Assembly (NCBI RefSeq): GCF_001278075.1
Contig: NZ_CP011340.1
Span: forward strand, 3,410,001-3,474,000
Reading direction: 5' to 3'
From: Streptomyces pristinaespiralis
GTDB lineage: Bacteria > Actinomycetota > Actinomycetes > Streptomycetales > Streptomycetaceae
DNA length: 64,000 bases
The notes beneath the pieces are model-generated. The model was not told the DNA's origin. It did not search any database and was given only the letters and a program-made list of their open reading frames with translations. Both the position numbers and the translations under genes were made by a program. Below, piece after piece: positions 52,318 through 62,868 of the stretch (within the stretch, counting starts at the first letter, position 1; each line of letters opens with the position of its first letter).

Positions 52318-53586
52318 TCAGACGGCGGAGCCGGCCTTCCACTGCGCCCAGTCCATGTTCCAGCCGTTCAGGCCGTTGTCCGGCTTGATGGTGGTGTCCT
52401 TGGAGTTCTTGACGATGACGACGTCACCGATGATCGAGCTGTTGTAGAACCAGGCGGCGGGCTGCTTGGCGTCGCCGGCGCCCTTGACGTCGTTCAGGCC
52501 CACGCAGCCGTGGCTGGTGTTGGCGCTGCCGAAGACGGAGTCGGGTCCCCAGTAGTTGCCGTGGATGAACGTGCCCGACGTGGACAGCCGCATGGCGTGC
52601 GGGACGTCCTTGATGTCGTACTCGCCCTTGCCGTCGTCGTCGGTGAAGCCGACCGTCGCACCGTTCATCCGGGTCTCCTTGAACTTCTCGGAGATCACCA
52701 TCTGACCGTTGTAGGTCGGGTTCTCGGAGGAGCCGGCGGAGATCGGGATGGTCTTGATCGTCTTGCCGTCCTGCGTGACCGTCATGATCTTGCTGGCGGC
52801 GTCGACGGTGGAGACCTGGTTGCGGCCGATCTTGAAGGTGACCGTCTTCTGCTGCACGCCGTAGACGCCGTCGGCGCCCTCGACGCCGTCGAGCTCGAGC
52901 TTCATGGTGACGGTCGAGCCCTCTGCCCAGTACTGCTCGGGGCGGAAGTCGAGGCGCTGGCTGTTGAACCAGTGGCCGACGACCTCCTGGCCGCTGCTGG
53001 ACGTCACGGTGATCTTGGACTGGACGGCCTTGCGGTCCGTGATCGCCTTGTTGAAGTTGATCGACACGGGCATGCCGACGCCGACGGTGGAGCCGTCCTC
53101 CGGCGTGAAGTTGCCGATGAAGCTGTTGGCCGGCGAGACGGTCGTGAACGACGCGTTCTCGTGGGCCTCGAGGCCGTCGGCGTCCTTGGCCGTGGCGGAG
53201 ATCTTGTACGTGGTCGAGCGCTCCAGCTGGGCGTCGGGCTTCCAGCTCTTGCCGTCGGCGGCGAGGGTTCCGGCAACGGCGGTGCCGTCGGCGGTCGTCA
53301 TCGTGACCTCGGACAGGGTGCCGTCGGTGACGGTGACCTTGGCCGCGTTGTTGATGCTCGCGTTGGTCGTGCCGTTCTTCGGCGAGATCGCTATTCGCGC
53401 CTTGGAGACCTCCTTGGCGGCGGCCTCGTCGATCTGCGCCTGTGACGTCTTCGAGGTCCCGGCAGCCGCGTCCTTCTCTTCCCCGCCGCCGCTGCAGGCC
53501 GACAGGGCCAGCACGCCCCCGAGCAGCGCGGATGCGATCTTCCATCCGCTGCGCCGCTTGCTGTCCGTCATCACACGCGTCTCCAT
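52318..53586 (-). CDS. L,D-transpeptidase lipoprotein
   Basis: Forms 3-3 peptidoglycan crosslinks outside the cell. The 422-residue protein has a lipoprotein signal (lipobox LSAC, Cys31), two Ig-like domains (about 60-155 and 155-255) and the YkuD catalytic domain: H342 in TFIHGNYWG, and SHGCVGLN with H359 and the nucleophile C361. This matches the LdtMt2-type architecture of actinobacteria. The start is METRVMTDSK (53586); ATG at 53571 is nearly as good. A perfect DnaA-box-like 9-mer lies 27 bases upstream. Confidence 0.95.
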   Translation of the reverse strand: METRVMTDSKRRSGWKIASALLGGVLALSACSGGGEEKDAAAGTSKTSQAQIDEAAAKEVSKARIAISPKNGTTNASINNAAKVTVTDGTLSEVTMTTADGTAVAGTLAADGKSWKPDAQLERSTTYKISATAKDADGLEAHENASFTTVSPANSFIGNFTPEDGSTVGVGMPVSINFNKAITDRKAVQSKITVTSSSGQEVVGHWFNSQRLDFRPEQYWAEGSTVTMKLELDGVEGADGVYGVQQKTVTFKIGRNQVSTVDAASKIMTVTQDGKTIKTIPISAGSSENPTYNGQMVISEKFKETRMNGATVGFTDDDGKGEYDIKDVPHAMRLSTSGTFIHGNYWGPDSVFGSANTSHGCVGLNDVKGAGDAKQPAAWFYNSSIIGDVVIVKNSKDTTIKPDNGLNGWNMDWAQWKAGSAV

Positions 53587-53894
53587 CGTTGCCGAGTCCC
53601 CTGATCAACCACTGTGGACAACCCCCATTTCAGGTCATCCGGTTCCACATCGGTGCACGATGTGGGGAACAACACCTCACCGGTGCTCCCGCCGGACACT
53701 CCTCCGCCGGGTGCACCTCCCACCGAACTGATCGACGCTGCATCCGCCTCATCGGTTGCACCGTTCCCGGTCCGGCTTCGTCATTCGATTGTCGCCCCCG
53801 CGCTCCGGCCCGGGAAGCCCGGGCGGGAGTACGGGAGGGCGCCTGCCCTCGCGGGCCGGGCCCGAAGCATGTAACAGGTCACTTCCCGGTCCCG
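53587..53894. other. intergenic region with a DnaA-box match and a terminator
   Basis: This 308-base gap lies between the L,D-transpeptidase start and the next leftward gene. It contains TGTGGACAA (53613-53621), which is the DnaA-box consensus TTGTCCACA on the other strand, and a hairpin at 53803-53829. The stretch 53590-53790 is the likely promoter region of the transpeptidase. No gene is visible. Confidence 0.55.
53803..53829 (-). terminator. terminator of the acidic hypothetical protein gene
   Basis: Stem CTCC.GCCCGGG paired with CCCGGGC.GGAG (11 pairs, one mismatch) around loop AAG, about 65 bases past the stop of the leftward gene at 53895. Confidence 0.55.
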
Positions 53895-54308
53895 TTACGG
53901 CCACCGGCCGGTGTCGTCGTCACCTTCACCCTCGGCGCCCCGGCCGTCCTCCAGCACCGGGTAACCGTCCGGGCCCGCTTCGTAACCATCGATTTCGTCC
54001 TCGTCCATGTCGAGCTCCCAGTCGGCGGAGTCCGGGTCGTAATCGATCTGCTCGCAGCTCCACGACGCCTGGGCCAGCTCGATCCCGGGCACCTCGCTGA
54101 CCAGGTCGAAGGGGTCCACCAGGTACGCGAGGGCCTCCGCCTCCTCCTCGCGCACCGCGGACTGGGCGTGTGTCCGCTCGTCGTCGGGCATGAACTCGTC
54201 GGCGGCGATCCGCTCCAGCGCCGCCCCGGTCAGTGCCCCGGAGTCGTCGACCTCGATCACCAATTCCACTCGCAGGCGCACATAGCGTGATGTCTCAGAG
54301 GTGGTCAT
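53895..54308 (-). CDS. acidic hypothetical protein
   Basis: 137-residue cytoplasmic protein, strongly acidic. It opens MTTSETSRYVRLRVELVIEV, has helical ALERIAADEFMPDDER and AVREEEAEALAYLVDPF, and ends with an Asp/Glu/Gly-rich tail (DMDEDEIDGYEAG). I know no function. The ATG at 54308 is the first plausible start. It is divergent from the LAXTG protein gene, 107 bases away. Confidence 0.7.
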   Translation of the reverse strand: MTTSETSRYVRLRVELVIEVDDSGALTGAALERIAADEFMPDDERTHAQSAVREEEAEALAYLVDPFDLVSEVPGIELAQASWSCEQIDYDPDSADWELDMDEDEIDGYEAGPDGYPVLEDGRGAEGEGDDDTGRWP

Positions 54309-54415
54309 ACGACGGAGGGTATGGCCCTTCGGGCCGCGGCTTTCCCACGACCCGCTGCTTTCACTAGCATCGCCCCACCGGCCAATTCGAGGATGCCTCA
54401 AGGGGGATCGACTTC

Positions 54416-54703
54416 GTGTCCGTCGCACGTCGACCGCTGCTCACCGCCACAGCCGCAGGGACCCTGCTGTGTGCGCTGTGGTTCGTCCCTTCGGCGAACG
54501 CCACCGCCGAGAGACAGGCCGCGCAGGAGTCCGGCGGCTCCCGTTCCGGGGCTGCGGCCGGGGCGGCCGGCGAGGAGCTCCTGCTGGCGCAGACGGGCAG
54601 CGTGGACACCACTCCGTACGTGATCGGGGGCACCCTGTCCCTGGGCATCGGGGCGGGCTTCGTCGCGTACTCGATGCGCCGGCGTCACCCCGGCACCGCC
54701 TGA
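54416..54703 (+). CDS. small sortase substrate with LAXTG signal
   Basis: 95-residue surface protein. It begins with GTG; residues 1-29 form a signal peptide (cleavage near SANA-TAE). After only about 30 mature residues, rich in Ala, Gly, Ser and Glu, comes LAQTG (57-61), a hydrophobic stretch (YVIGGTLSLGIGAGFVAY) and a basic tail SMRRRHPGTA. This is a complete sorting signal of the LAXTG type used by class E sortases, which also anchor the long chaplins in Streptomyces. The exposed part left on the wall would be about 30 residues. The role is unknown. Confidence 0.75.
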   Translation: MSVARRPLLTATAAGTLLCALWFVPSANATAERQAAQESGGSRSGAAAGAAGEELLLAQTGSVDTTPYVIGGTLSLGIGAGFVAYSMRRRHPGTA

Positions 54704-54719
54704 CCCGCCACCCACGCGA

Positions 54720-54756
54720 CGAGGCCGCCCCCACCGGTACGGCGGGGGCGGCCTCG
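54720..54756. terminator. bidirectional terminator before hutH
   Basis: Perfect 13-bp stem CGAGGCCGCCCCC with an 11-base loop, between the LAXTG gene (ends 54703) and hutH (ends 54770). Confidence 0.8.
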
Positions 54757-54769
54757 GTGTCGCTGGAGG

Positions 54770-56317
54770 TCAGGCGAGCGGACCGGTGACCTTCTCCACG
54801 GCGGCGACGAGCCGTCCGTCCCGTACGAACGCGTCCGCCGCGGCCAGGTCCGGGGCGAGGAACCGGTCCGGGCCGGGGCCCTCGACCCCCGCCGCGCGCA
54901 GCGCCTCGATGGCGGCCCGCGAGGCCGGGGCCGGGGTGAGGTGGCGGCGCAGCTCTATGGCGCGGGTCGCCGCGTACAGCTCGACGGCGATGACGCGCGT
55001 CAGGTTGTCGACGGCGGTGCGCAGCTTGCGGGCGGCCGACCAGCCCATGGAGACGTGGTCCTCCTGCATGGCGGAGGACGGGATGGAGTCGGCGGAGGCG
55101 GGGACGGCGAGCCGCTTCAGCTCGCTGACCAGCGCGGCCTGCGTGTACTGGGCGATCATCAGGCCCGAGTCGACACCGGCGTCGTCGGCGAGGAACGGCG
55201 GCAGACCGTGGCTGCGGTTCTTGTCGAGGAGCCGGTCGGTGCGGCGCTCGGCGATGGAGCCGAGGTCGGCGGCGGCGATGGCCAGGAAGTCCAGGACGTA
55301 GGCGACGGGCGCGCCGTGGAAGTTGCCGTTGGACTCGACGCGGCCGTCGGGCAGGACCACCGGGTTGTCGACGGCGGAGGCGAGCTCGCGGTCGGCGACC
55401 AGGCGGGCGTGCGCCATGGTGTCCCGGCCGGCGCCGGCGACCTGCGGGGCGCAGCGGACCGAGTACGCGTCCTGGACGCGGGGGGCCTCCTCCTCCTGGA
55501 AGTGGCCGGTGAGGCCCGAGCCCTCGAGGACGGCGAGCATGTTGGCGGCGGCGGCGCCCTGGCCCGGGTGGGGGCGGATGGCGTGCAGCTCGGGGGCGAG
55601 GACCTTCTCGGTGCCGAGCAGTGCCTCGAGCGTCAGGGCTGCGGTGATGTCGGCCGACTTGTAGAGGCGGTCGAGGTCGGCGAGTGCCATGACCAGCATG
55701 CCGAGCATGCCGTCGGTGCCGTTCAGGAGGGCGAGGCCCTCCTTCTCACGGAGCTCGACGGGCGCGATGCCGTGCTCCGCGAGCAGTTCGCCGGCGGGGC
55801 GTACGGAGCCGTCGGGGCCCTCGGCGTCGCCTTCGCCCATGAGGGCCAGGGCGCAGTGGGACAGCGGCGCGAGGTCGCCCGAGCAGCCGAGGGAGCCGTA
55901 CTCGTGGACCACGGGCGTGATGCCCGCGTTCAGCACGTCGGCCATGGTCCGGGCGACCTCTGGGCGTACGCCGGTGCGGCCGGAGCAGACGGTCTTCAGG
56001 CGCAGGAACATCAGCGCGCGCACGACCTCGCGCTCGACGCGCGGGCCCATGCCCGCGGCGTGCGAGCGGACGATGTTGCGCTGCAACTGGGCACGCAACT
56101 CGGGACTGATGTGGCGGGTGGCGAGGGCGCCGAATCCGGTGGAGACGCCGTAGACGGGCTCGGGCTTGGCGGCCAGCGCGTCCACGATCCCGCGGGCGGC
56201 GGCGAGGGCCGCGACGGCCTCGTCGGAGAGCTCGATCCGGGCGCCGTGGCGGGCCACGGCGATGACGTCATCGGCGGTGGTACCGGACGTCCCCACCACG
56301 ACTGTTTGCATATCCAT
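54770..56317 (-). CDS. hutH: histidine ammonia-lyase
   Basis: Deaminates histidine to urocanate, the first step of histidine use. The 515-residue protein has the lyase signature GSLGCSGDLAPLSH. The MIO-forming triad, usually Ala-Ser-Gly, reads C145-S146-G147, as I recall for other Streptomyces HutH enzymes. Further landmarks are YGVSTGFGALATRHI, NGTDGMLGMLV and SMQEDHVSMG-like SSAMQEDHVSMGWSA. The start is ATG at 56317 or two codons later at 56311; neither has a strong ribosome-binding site. Upstream, the GGDEF gene lies 86 bases away in the same direction. Confidence 0.95.
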   Translation of the reverse strand: MDMQTVVVGTSGTTADDVIAVARHGARIELSDEAVAALAAARGIVDALAAKPEPVYGVSTGFGALATRHISPELRAQLQRNIVRSHAAGMGPRVEREVVRALMFLRLKTVCSGRTGVRPEVARTMADVLNAGITPVVHEYGSLGCSGDLAPLSHCALALMGEGDAEGPDGSVRPAGELLAEHGIAPVELREKEGLALLNGTDGMLGMLVMALADLDRLYKSADITAALTLEALLGTEKVLAPELHAIRPHPGQGAAAANMLAVLEGSGLTGHFQEEEAPRVQDAYSVRCAPQVAGAGRDTMAHARLVADRELASAVDNPVVLPDGRVESNGNFHGAPVAYVLDFLAIAAADLGSIAERRTDRLLDKNRSHGLPPFLADDAGVDSGLMIAQYTQAALVSELKRLAVPASADSIPSSAMQEDHVSMGWSAARKLRTAVDNLTRVIAVELYAATRAIELRRHLTPAPASRAAIEALRAAGVEGPGPDRFLAPDLAAADAFVRDGRLVAAVEKVTGPLA

Positions 56318-56403
56318 ATTCAGCAGCGTACGGATTGAATCCAAACCTGTCACCACCGGTGGGCGGTCCGGCCCCTTACAAGCTGGTCACGGCCTGCGGG
56401 CCG

Positions 56404-57603
56404 TCACGGCTCGCTCCACGGCTCGTCGTCCTCCTCCACTTCCGGACGGGCGTCCCGGAAACGGCGGCGGTCCTGAGCGGACCGGGGCGGCGAGTCCGCC
56501 AGCCGCATCACCGTGCCGTCCCGCCCGGCGACCACCGGATTCGGGGAGCGTGCGGCCTTGGCCCGGTACTGCGCCGCGTCCGCCAGCCGGAAGAGCCGCC
56601 GGGCCGACCGCACCTCACCGATCGGGTCACCGGTCGACGCGACGCCGCACGCGACGCCCTCCCCGAGCTCCAGCTCCTTCGCCCGTACGCACAGGTCCTC
56701 GGACACGCCGACCACCTCGTCGGCGCTCGGCCCCACCGTGACCAGGCAGAACTCGTCGCCGCCGAGCCGGGCCGCCAGGGTGCCCGGCAGCATCGCCCCG
56801 CACAGGGACAGGACGGAGCCGAACCGTTCCAGCAGCCGGTCACCGACCGCGTGCCCCTGGGTGTCGTTCACCCGCTTGAGCCCGTTGACGTCGCACACCA
56901 CCAGACTGACCACGGAGCCGTCCGCCCGGTGCTGCTCGAGCGCCTCGTCGAGCCGGGTGTCGACCGCGCGGCGGTTGGCGAGGCCGGTGAGCGGGTCGGT
57001 GAACGCGAGCCTGCGGACCTCCTCCAGCCGCTCCGTCTGCGCGATGCCCGCGGCCACGACCGACGCCAGGACGGTCGCGAAGTCGGCGTCCTCCCTGTCG
57101 AACACGGGCGCCGCTTCCGGCCTGGCCACGTACAGCTCGCCCCACGCCATGCCGTGCAGCACGATCGGCGCGACGACGCAGCAGCCCCGGCCGCGCCGGC
57201 GCAGCGCCGCCACCCGCTGATGGCAGTAGCCGTGCCCGGGCGTCACGGGACCCTGCGCCGTCTCCACCCACGCTCCCCCACAGCGCTCCGCGCGTGGATG
57301 GGACCCCCACTCGCCGCCGCCCGCCCAGCGTTCGTGCAGGAACTCGGTGATCTCGGGGAAACGGTTCACCGGGTAGGTCTCCGACTCCGGGAACTCCTCC
57401 TCGTCCGGCGCGCGTTCGCCCGCGTTGACCAGCACCCTCAGCCGCCCGCGCTCGCGCTCCCACATGGACAGGGCCGCGAACGACCCGGAGAGCGCGCCGC
57501 ACGCACCGAGGGCCGCCGCCCGCCAGGACTCACGCGGGGTCGTGGCCGCGGCCATCGCCTGCGCCAGCGCCACCACGGCTCGCAACCGCCCATCCACAGC
57601 CAT
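56404..57603 (-). CDS. GAF-GGDEF diguanylate cyclase
   Basis: 399-residue protein that would make cyclic di-GMP from GTP, a signal that blocks Streptomyces development through BldD. A GAF-like sensory domain spans about 20-190. The GGDEF domain spans 195-370, with DPLTGLANRRAVD, VCDVNGLKRVND and an intact GGDEF at 281-285. No RxxD inhibitory site precedes the active site, so product inhibition is unlikely. The ATG at 57603 opens MAVDGRLRAVVALAQAM. It is soluble; no transmembrane segment is seen. Confidence 0.92.
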   Translation of the reverse strand: MAVDGRLRAVVALAQAMAAATTPRESWRAAALGACGALSGSFAALSMWERERGRLRVLVNAGERAPDEEEFPESETYPVNRFPEITEFLHERWAGGGEWGSHPRAERCGGAWVETAQGPVTPGHGYCHQRVAALRRRGRGCCVVAPIVLHGMAWGELYVARPEAAPVFDREDADFATVLASVVAAGIAQTERLEEVRRLAFTDPLTGLANRRAVDTRLDEALEQHRADGSVVSLVVCDVNGLKRVNDTQGHAVGDRLLERFGSVLSLCGAMLPGTLAARLGGDEFCLVTVGPSADEVVGVSEDLCVRAKELELGEGVACGVASTGDPIGEVRSARRLFRLADAAQYRAKAARSPNPVVAGRDGTVMRLADSPPRSAQDRRRFRDARPEVEEDDEPWSEP

Positions 57604-57686
57604 CCACCCAGCTTAGGGAGGTTTCGGACGATTTGATCAGATCTGGTGACCCGGTACGTGGAGCGGCCGGGCGACCGGCACCCCGC

Positions 57687-58487
57687 TCACTCGCCGGGCC
57701 ACTGCGGCTTCCGCTTCTCGTTGAAGGCCGCGACACCCTCCGCGCGGTCCCCGGAGAACGCGGTCGCCCGCCACGCCGCGTCCTCGACCTCGAGCCCGGC
57801 GCGCAGGTCGAGCCCCTGACCGAGCCGCATGGCCTTCTTCGCGTTGCGCAACCCGACCGGGGAGTTCACCGCGATACGGGCGGCAAGCGCGAGCGCCTCG
57901 GCGCGGGCGTCCTCCGCGAGGATGTCGACGAGCCCCAACTCCCGCGCCTCGGCGGCCTCGACGCGCCGCGCCGTGAAGACGAGCTCGGCGGCGCGGGCGG
58001 CCCCCACGCGGCGGGGCAGCAGTTGCGTACCGCCCCCACCGGGGATGACGCCCACAGACACCTCGGGCAGCCCCACGAGCGCGGTCGCGTCGGCGACGAT
58101 CACGTCGCAGGACAGCGCCAGCTCGAAGCCACCGCCGAGCGCGAACCCGTGCACGGCGGCGACGGTCGGCATCGGCAGCTCCAGCACACCGGTGTACGCA
58201 CGCCGGGCCGTGGGCCGCTGGCGCACCAGGTCGGCGTCGGAGAAGGAGTTGCGCTCCTTCAGGTCGGCGCCCACGCAGAAGGCACGCTCACTGCTCGACG
58301 CGACGACGGTCACCCGCACGTCCCGGTCCGCCGCGAGCGCGTCGCAGGCCTCCCCGATGGAGCGGGCCATCTCGGTGGACACCGCGTTCATGGCCTTGGG
58401 GCGATCGAGGACGAGCTCGGCGACGTGGCCCTGCTCATGCCTGCGTACGACGACGAACTCCCCGAACCGCTGCTCGGACTCGGACAT
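57687..58487 (-). CDS. enoyl-CoA hydratase/isomerase family protein
   Basis: 266-residue crotonase-fold enzyme. It has VAELVLDRPKAMNAVSTEM, the oxyanion-hole region SERAFCVGADLKERN, and HGFALGGGFELALSCD. Glu residues of the catalytic pair fall near SVGVIPGGGGTQ. It may take part in fatty-acid beta-oxidation or a related CoA pathway; the exact substrate is not evident. GGGAGGGTG precedes the ATG. Confidence 0.9.
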   Translation of the reverse strand: MSESEQRFGEFVVVRRHEQGHVAELVLDRPKAMNAVSTEMARSIGEACDALAADRDVRVTVVASSSERAFCVGADLKERNSFSDADLVRQRPTARRAYTGVLELPMPTVAAVHGFALGGGFELALSCDVIVADATALVGLPEVSVGVIPGGGGTQLLPRRVGAARAAELVFTARRVEAAEARELGLVDILAEDARAEALALAARIAVNSPVGLRNAKKAMRLGQGLDLRAGLEVEDAAWRATAFSGDRAEGVAAFNEKRKPQWPGE

Positions 58488-58872
58488 GGGGCACCCTCCC
58501 GGTTAACGATGGTTCACCGGGATCATAGGGGCGCGCTCGCCGCGACCGCTGCGGGTGGCTCGTTCCCCACCCCGCCCCTCCCCGAGCCGGGGCAGCCCCC
58601 GGACCCCGTACCGCGCTCCGCGAGGTGTCCTCGAACGCCGGACGGGCTGAAAACGCCGCCGACCGGCATCCGGCCCCGCCGGTTTTCGAAATGCGGCGGC
58701 TGCCTTCGACCCCGCCAGAGCTCAAGGCGCGGGGGCGATGTCCGGCCCCGCCGGCATTCGAGGCGCGGGGGCGCCAGGGTGTGCAGGCAGGGGGTGCGGG
58801 GGGCGGGCGGGGGGCCGGTGCAGGGGTCGCCGCCGGGCCCGTAGGGGGCGACGGGCAGGGCGCGGCAACTTG
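58488..58872. repeat. intergenic region with three copies of a Streptomyces-type repeat
   Basis: No gene in this 385-base gap. Copy A at 58631-58650 contains TCGAACGCCGGACGGG. Copies B (58669-58689) and C (58741-58761) share TCCGGCCCCGCCGG and TTCGA and run opposite to A. Such scattered intergenic elements (around CCGGCGTTCGA) are common in Streptomyces and can form hairpins. Nearby GGCGCGGGGGCG tracts accompany copies. Confidence 0.55.
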
Positions 58873-60084
58873 TCAGGACGGCCGGCGCGAGAGCAGCCAC
58901 GGCTCCACCACGCCCAGGCCTCGCACCGGCCGCTGCCACATCGGCTGGAGCGCGAAGCGGTACGTGGGGACCTCGCGGCCCTCCTTCTCCGCCTTGACCG
59001 CTTCTTCCGCCGCCTCCGCCTCGGAGGCCGGCGCGTCCCCAGTCCTGATCACTTCCTCGGCGAACGCCCCGTCGACCAGTACGGCGTCCTTCGGGGCTAT
59101 CGACGTCAGCCGGCTCGCCAGGTTCACCGTCGTGCCGAAGACGTCGCCCATGCGCGTGGTGACCGTGCCGAAGGCGATGCCGACCCGGAGCGCCGGCATC
59201 GACTCGTCGTCCGTCATCGTCTCGATGAGCCGCAGGGCGATCTCGGCCGCCGTGCCGGCGTCGTCCGCCGCGTACAGCACCTCGTCGCCGAGGGTCTTGA
59301 TGAGCCTGCCGCTGTGGGCGGCGACCAGGTCCGCGCACGTGGTCTCGAAGGATTCGACGAGCTCGCCGAGTTCCTCCTCCTCCAGGCGGCGGGTCAGCCG
59401 GGTGAAGCCGACCAGGTCGGCGAAGCCGACGGCGAGACGGCGGTCGACCATCTCCTCGTCGTCCGCTGCCTGCACGACGCGGCCGGTCGCCGCCGCCAGC
59501 TGCCGTCGCCAGACGTAGACGAGGAATTCCTCGAGCTCGGGCAGCAGCAGCTCGACCAGCGGATAGGTCACTTCGGTGCGGGTCATGCCGGGCTCCGGCG
59601 GCTCGGTGAGCCCTTCCAGGAAGGAGTCGATCTGCCAGTCGGCCAGCCGGGCGGTGGTCTGTCCGGTGGAACGGGCGACCTGGACCGCCATCGGCTCGCT
59701 GAGCAGGCCGGCCTCGACGAGGCCGGCGAGCCGGCGCAGGGCGAGCACGTCCGCCTCGGTCAGGGCCTTGGCCTGTCCGATGTCGGCGAAGCCCATGGCC
59801 CGCCAGAAGCGGGCGGCGAGCTCCATGGAGACTCCGGCGGTGCGGGCCGCCTGGAAGGCGGTGTAGCGGCGCTCGGCGCCGAGGATCAGCTGTTCCAGCC
59901 GTATCGCCAGCGGGTCGTCCGACGGCTCCGCCGTGTGGTCGACCTCGTGGTGGGGCTTCGGGTGCACCGACCCGGAGGACCCGGACCCGGATCCCGAGGA
60001 CCCCGATGAGGAGGCGGACGCGCCGGAAGAGCCGTCCGACGGCGGCTGCGCGCCCGCGCCGGAAGTGGTGTCGTCGACGGTCAC
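58873..60084 (-). CDS. cya: adenylate cyclase, class III
   Basis: 403-residue enzyme making cAMP, which affects germination and development in Streptomyces. The N-terminal 50 residues are a Ser/Gly-rich disordered tail. Residues about 55-200 form a helical regulatory region, and the catalytic domain spans about 210-395, with metal Asp223 in VGFADLVGFTRL and Asp267 in KTLGDEVLYAADD. TTVNLASRLTSIAPK supplies the transition-state Asn/Arg. It is soluble. The start is GTG at 60084. The neighbours birA and pccB match the S. coelicolor order around cya, as I remember it. Confidence 0.92.
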   Translation of the reverse strand: MTVDDTTSGAGAQPPSDGSSGASASSSGSSGSGSGSSGSVHPKPHHEVDHTAEPSDDPLAIRLEQLILGAERRYTAFQAARTAGVSMELAARFWRAMGFADIGQAKALTEADVLALRRLAGLVEAGLLSEPMAVQVARSTGQTTARLADWQIDSFLEGLTEPPEPGMTRTEVTYPLVELLLPELEEFLVYVWRRQLAAATGRVVQAADDEEMVDRRLAVGFADLVGFTRLTRRLEEEELGELVESFETTCADLVAAHSGRLIKTLGDEVLYAADDAGTAAEIALRLIETMTDDESMPALRVGIAFGTVTTRMGDVFGTTVNLASRLTSIAPKDAVLVDGAFAEEVIRTGDAPASEAEAAEEAVKAEKEGREVPTYRFALQPMWQRPVRGLGVVEPWLLSRRPS

Positions 60085-60226
60085 CAGCCGCCTCCTGCCC
60101 GTTCCCTGCGCAATGCCCTGCCGATCTGTCGCGCGATCGCCTCAACGATACGGCAGGTGTGCCCCAGCTCACGTCCCGGCGGCCGAGGAGGTTCGTCCGC
60201 GGCCGCGGGGGACGGTGCGGCGGGCG

Positions 60227-61084
60227 TCAGCGCGCCGGCCGCAGGTGCACGATGTCGCCCGCGCTCACCGAGTGCCGCTCGCCGTCCGCCGTGGCCAGGA
60301 CCAGCCTGCCGTCGCCGTCCAGGGCGACCGCCTCGCCGGTCAGGTCCGTGCCGCCGGGCAGCTCCGCGCGCACTTCGCGGCCGAGGGTGGCGCAGCCCGC
60401 CGCGTAGGCCTCCTGGAGCCCGCAGGCGGCCGGGTCGCCGCCGGCGGTGCGCCAGGCGGTGTACCACTTCTCGAGGGAGCGCAGTACGGCCCGCAGCAGG
60501 GGGTCACGGTCGGTGGACACCGCGTCGGCGAGGACCAGGGAACCGGAGGTGGGGACGGGCAGCTCGTCGGCGTGGAGGGAGACGTTGATGCCGAGGCCGA
60601 GCACCACGCCGTCGTCCCCGGCGCGTTCCGCGAGGATGCCGCCCGCCTTGCGTTCCTCTCCGCCTACGACGACCAGCAGGTCATTGGGCCATTTGAGGGA
60701 CATGTCCGTGCCCGCGGCCCGCGCAAGGGCCGTCGCGGCGGCGACACCGGCGAGCAGCGGCAGCCACCCCCAGCGCGTCACGGGCACGTCGTCGCCGGGC
60801 CGCAGGAGTACGGAGAAGAAGAGGCCGGAGCGGGCGGGGGCGGTCCAGGTGCGGTCCAGCCGGCCCCGTCCCGCGGTCTGCTCCTCCGCGACGAGCACCG
60901 CCCCTTCCGGCAGGGAGGCGGCCCGTGCGGCCAGGTCGGAGTTGGTGGAACCGGTGGACGCCACCACGTCCAGGGAGGTCCACAGACCGCCCGGCACGAC
61001 GACGGCGCGGCGCAGGACGGAGGCGTTCAGAGGGGGCCGCTCGAGGTCGGACCAGCGGCTCTCGGGCGCATTGGGAGGCGTCAT
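60227..61084 (-). CDS. birA: biotin--[acetyl-CoA-carboxylase] ligase, monofunctional
   Basis: 285-residue ligase that attaches biotin to acyl-CoA carboxylase subunits. It has [20 protein letters not shown], the biotinyl-AMP loop [21 protein letters not shown] and [10 protein letters not shown], and a short C-terminal SH3-like domain ([16 protein letters not shown]). There is no N-terminal DNA-binding domain, so it does not act as a repressor. The ATG at 61084 opens [11 protein letters not shown]. It is divergent from pccB by 148 bases; that region contains GCTAC-N6-GTAGC at 61142-61157. Confidence 0.95.
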   Translation of the reverse strand: MTPPNAPESRWSDLERPPLNASVLRRAVVVPGGLWTSLDVVASTGSTNSDLAARAASLPEGAVLVAEEQTAGRGRLDRTWTAPARSGLFFSVLLRPGDDVPVTRWGWLPLLAGVAAATALARAAGTDMSLKWPNDLLVVVGGEERKAGGILAERAGDDGVVLGLGINVSLHADELPVPTSGSLVLADAVSTDRDPLLRAVLRSLEKWYTAWRTAGGDPAACGLQEAYAAGCATLGREVRAELPGGTDLTGEAVALDGDGRLVLATADGERHSVSAGDIVHLRPAR

Positions 61085-61232
61085 GCAAGCCAGGTTAGGT
61101 GTGGCCAACGCCGCACTGCCGAACGGTATCCGCGCCGATACGCTACGAGTCAGTAGCAACCGATCGTTAACACGCCCCGGTAAGCCAGTCCCCGTAAGCC
61201 GTCCCCGTGACCAGCCAGGGAGCCGCATCCCG

Positions 61233-62837
<1,605 letters not shown>

Positions 62838-62868
62838 GGGCTCCGAGGCACGAGGAAGGGACGCGACG

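Noticed and set aside
54770..56317. Cys-Ser-Gly in place of Ala-Ser-Gly in histidine ammonia-lyase, at first taken as a lost active site
   Set aside because: As I remember other Streptomyces HutH sequences, they also have GSLGCSGDLAPLSH, so this is a genus variant and the enzyme should be active.
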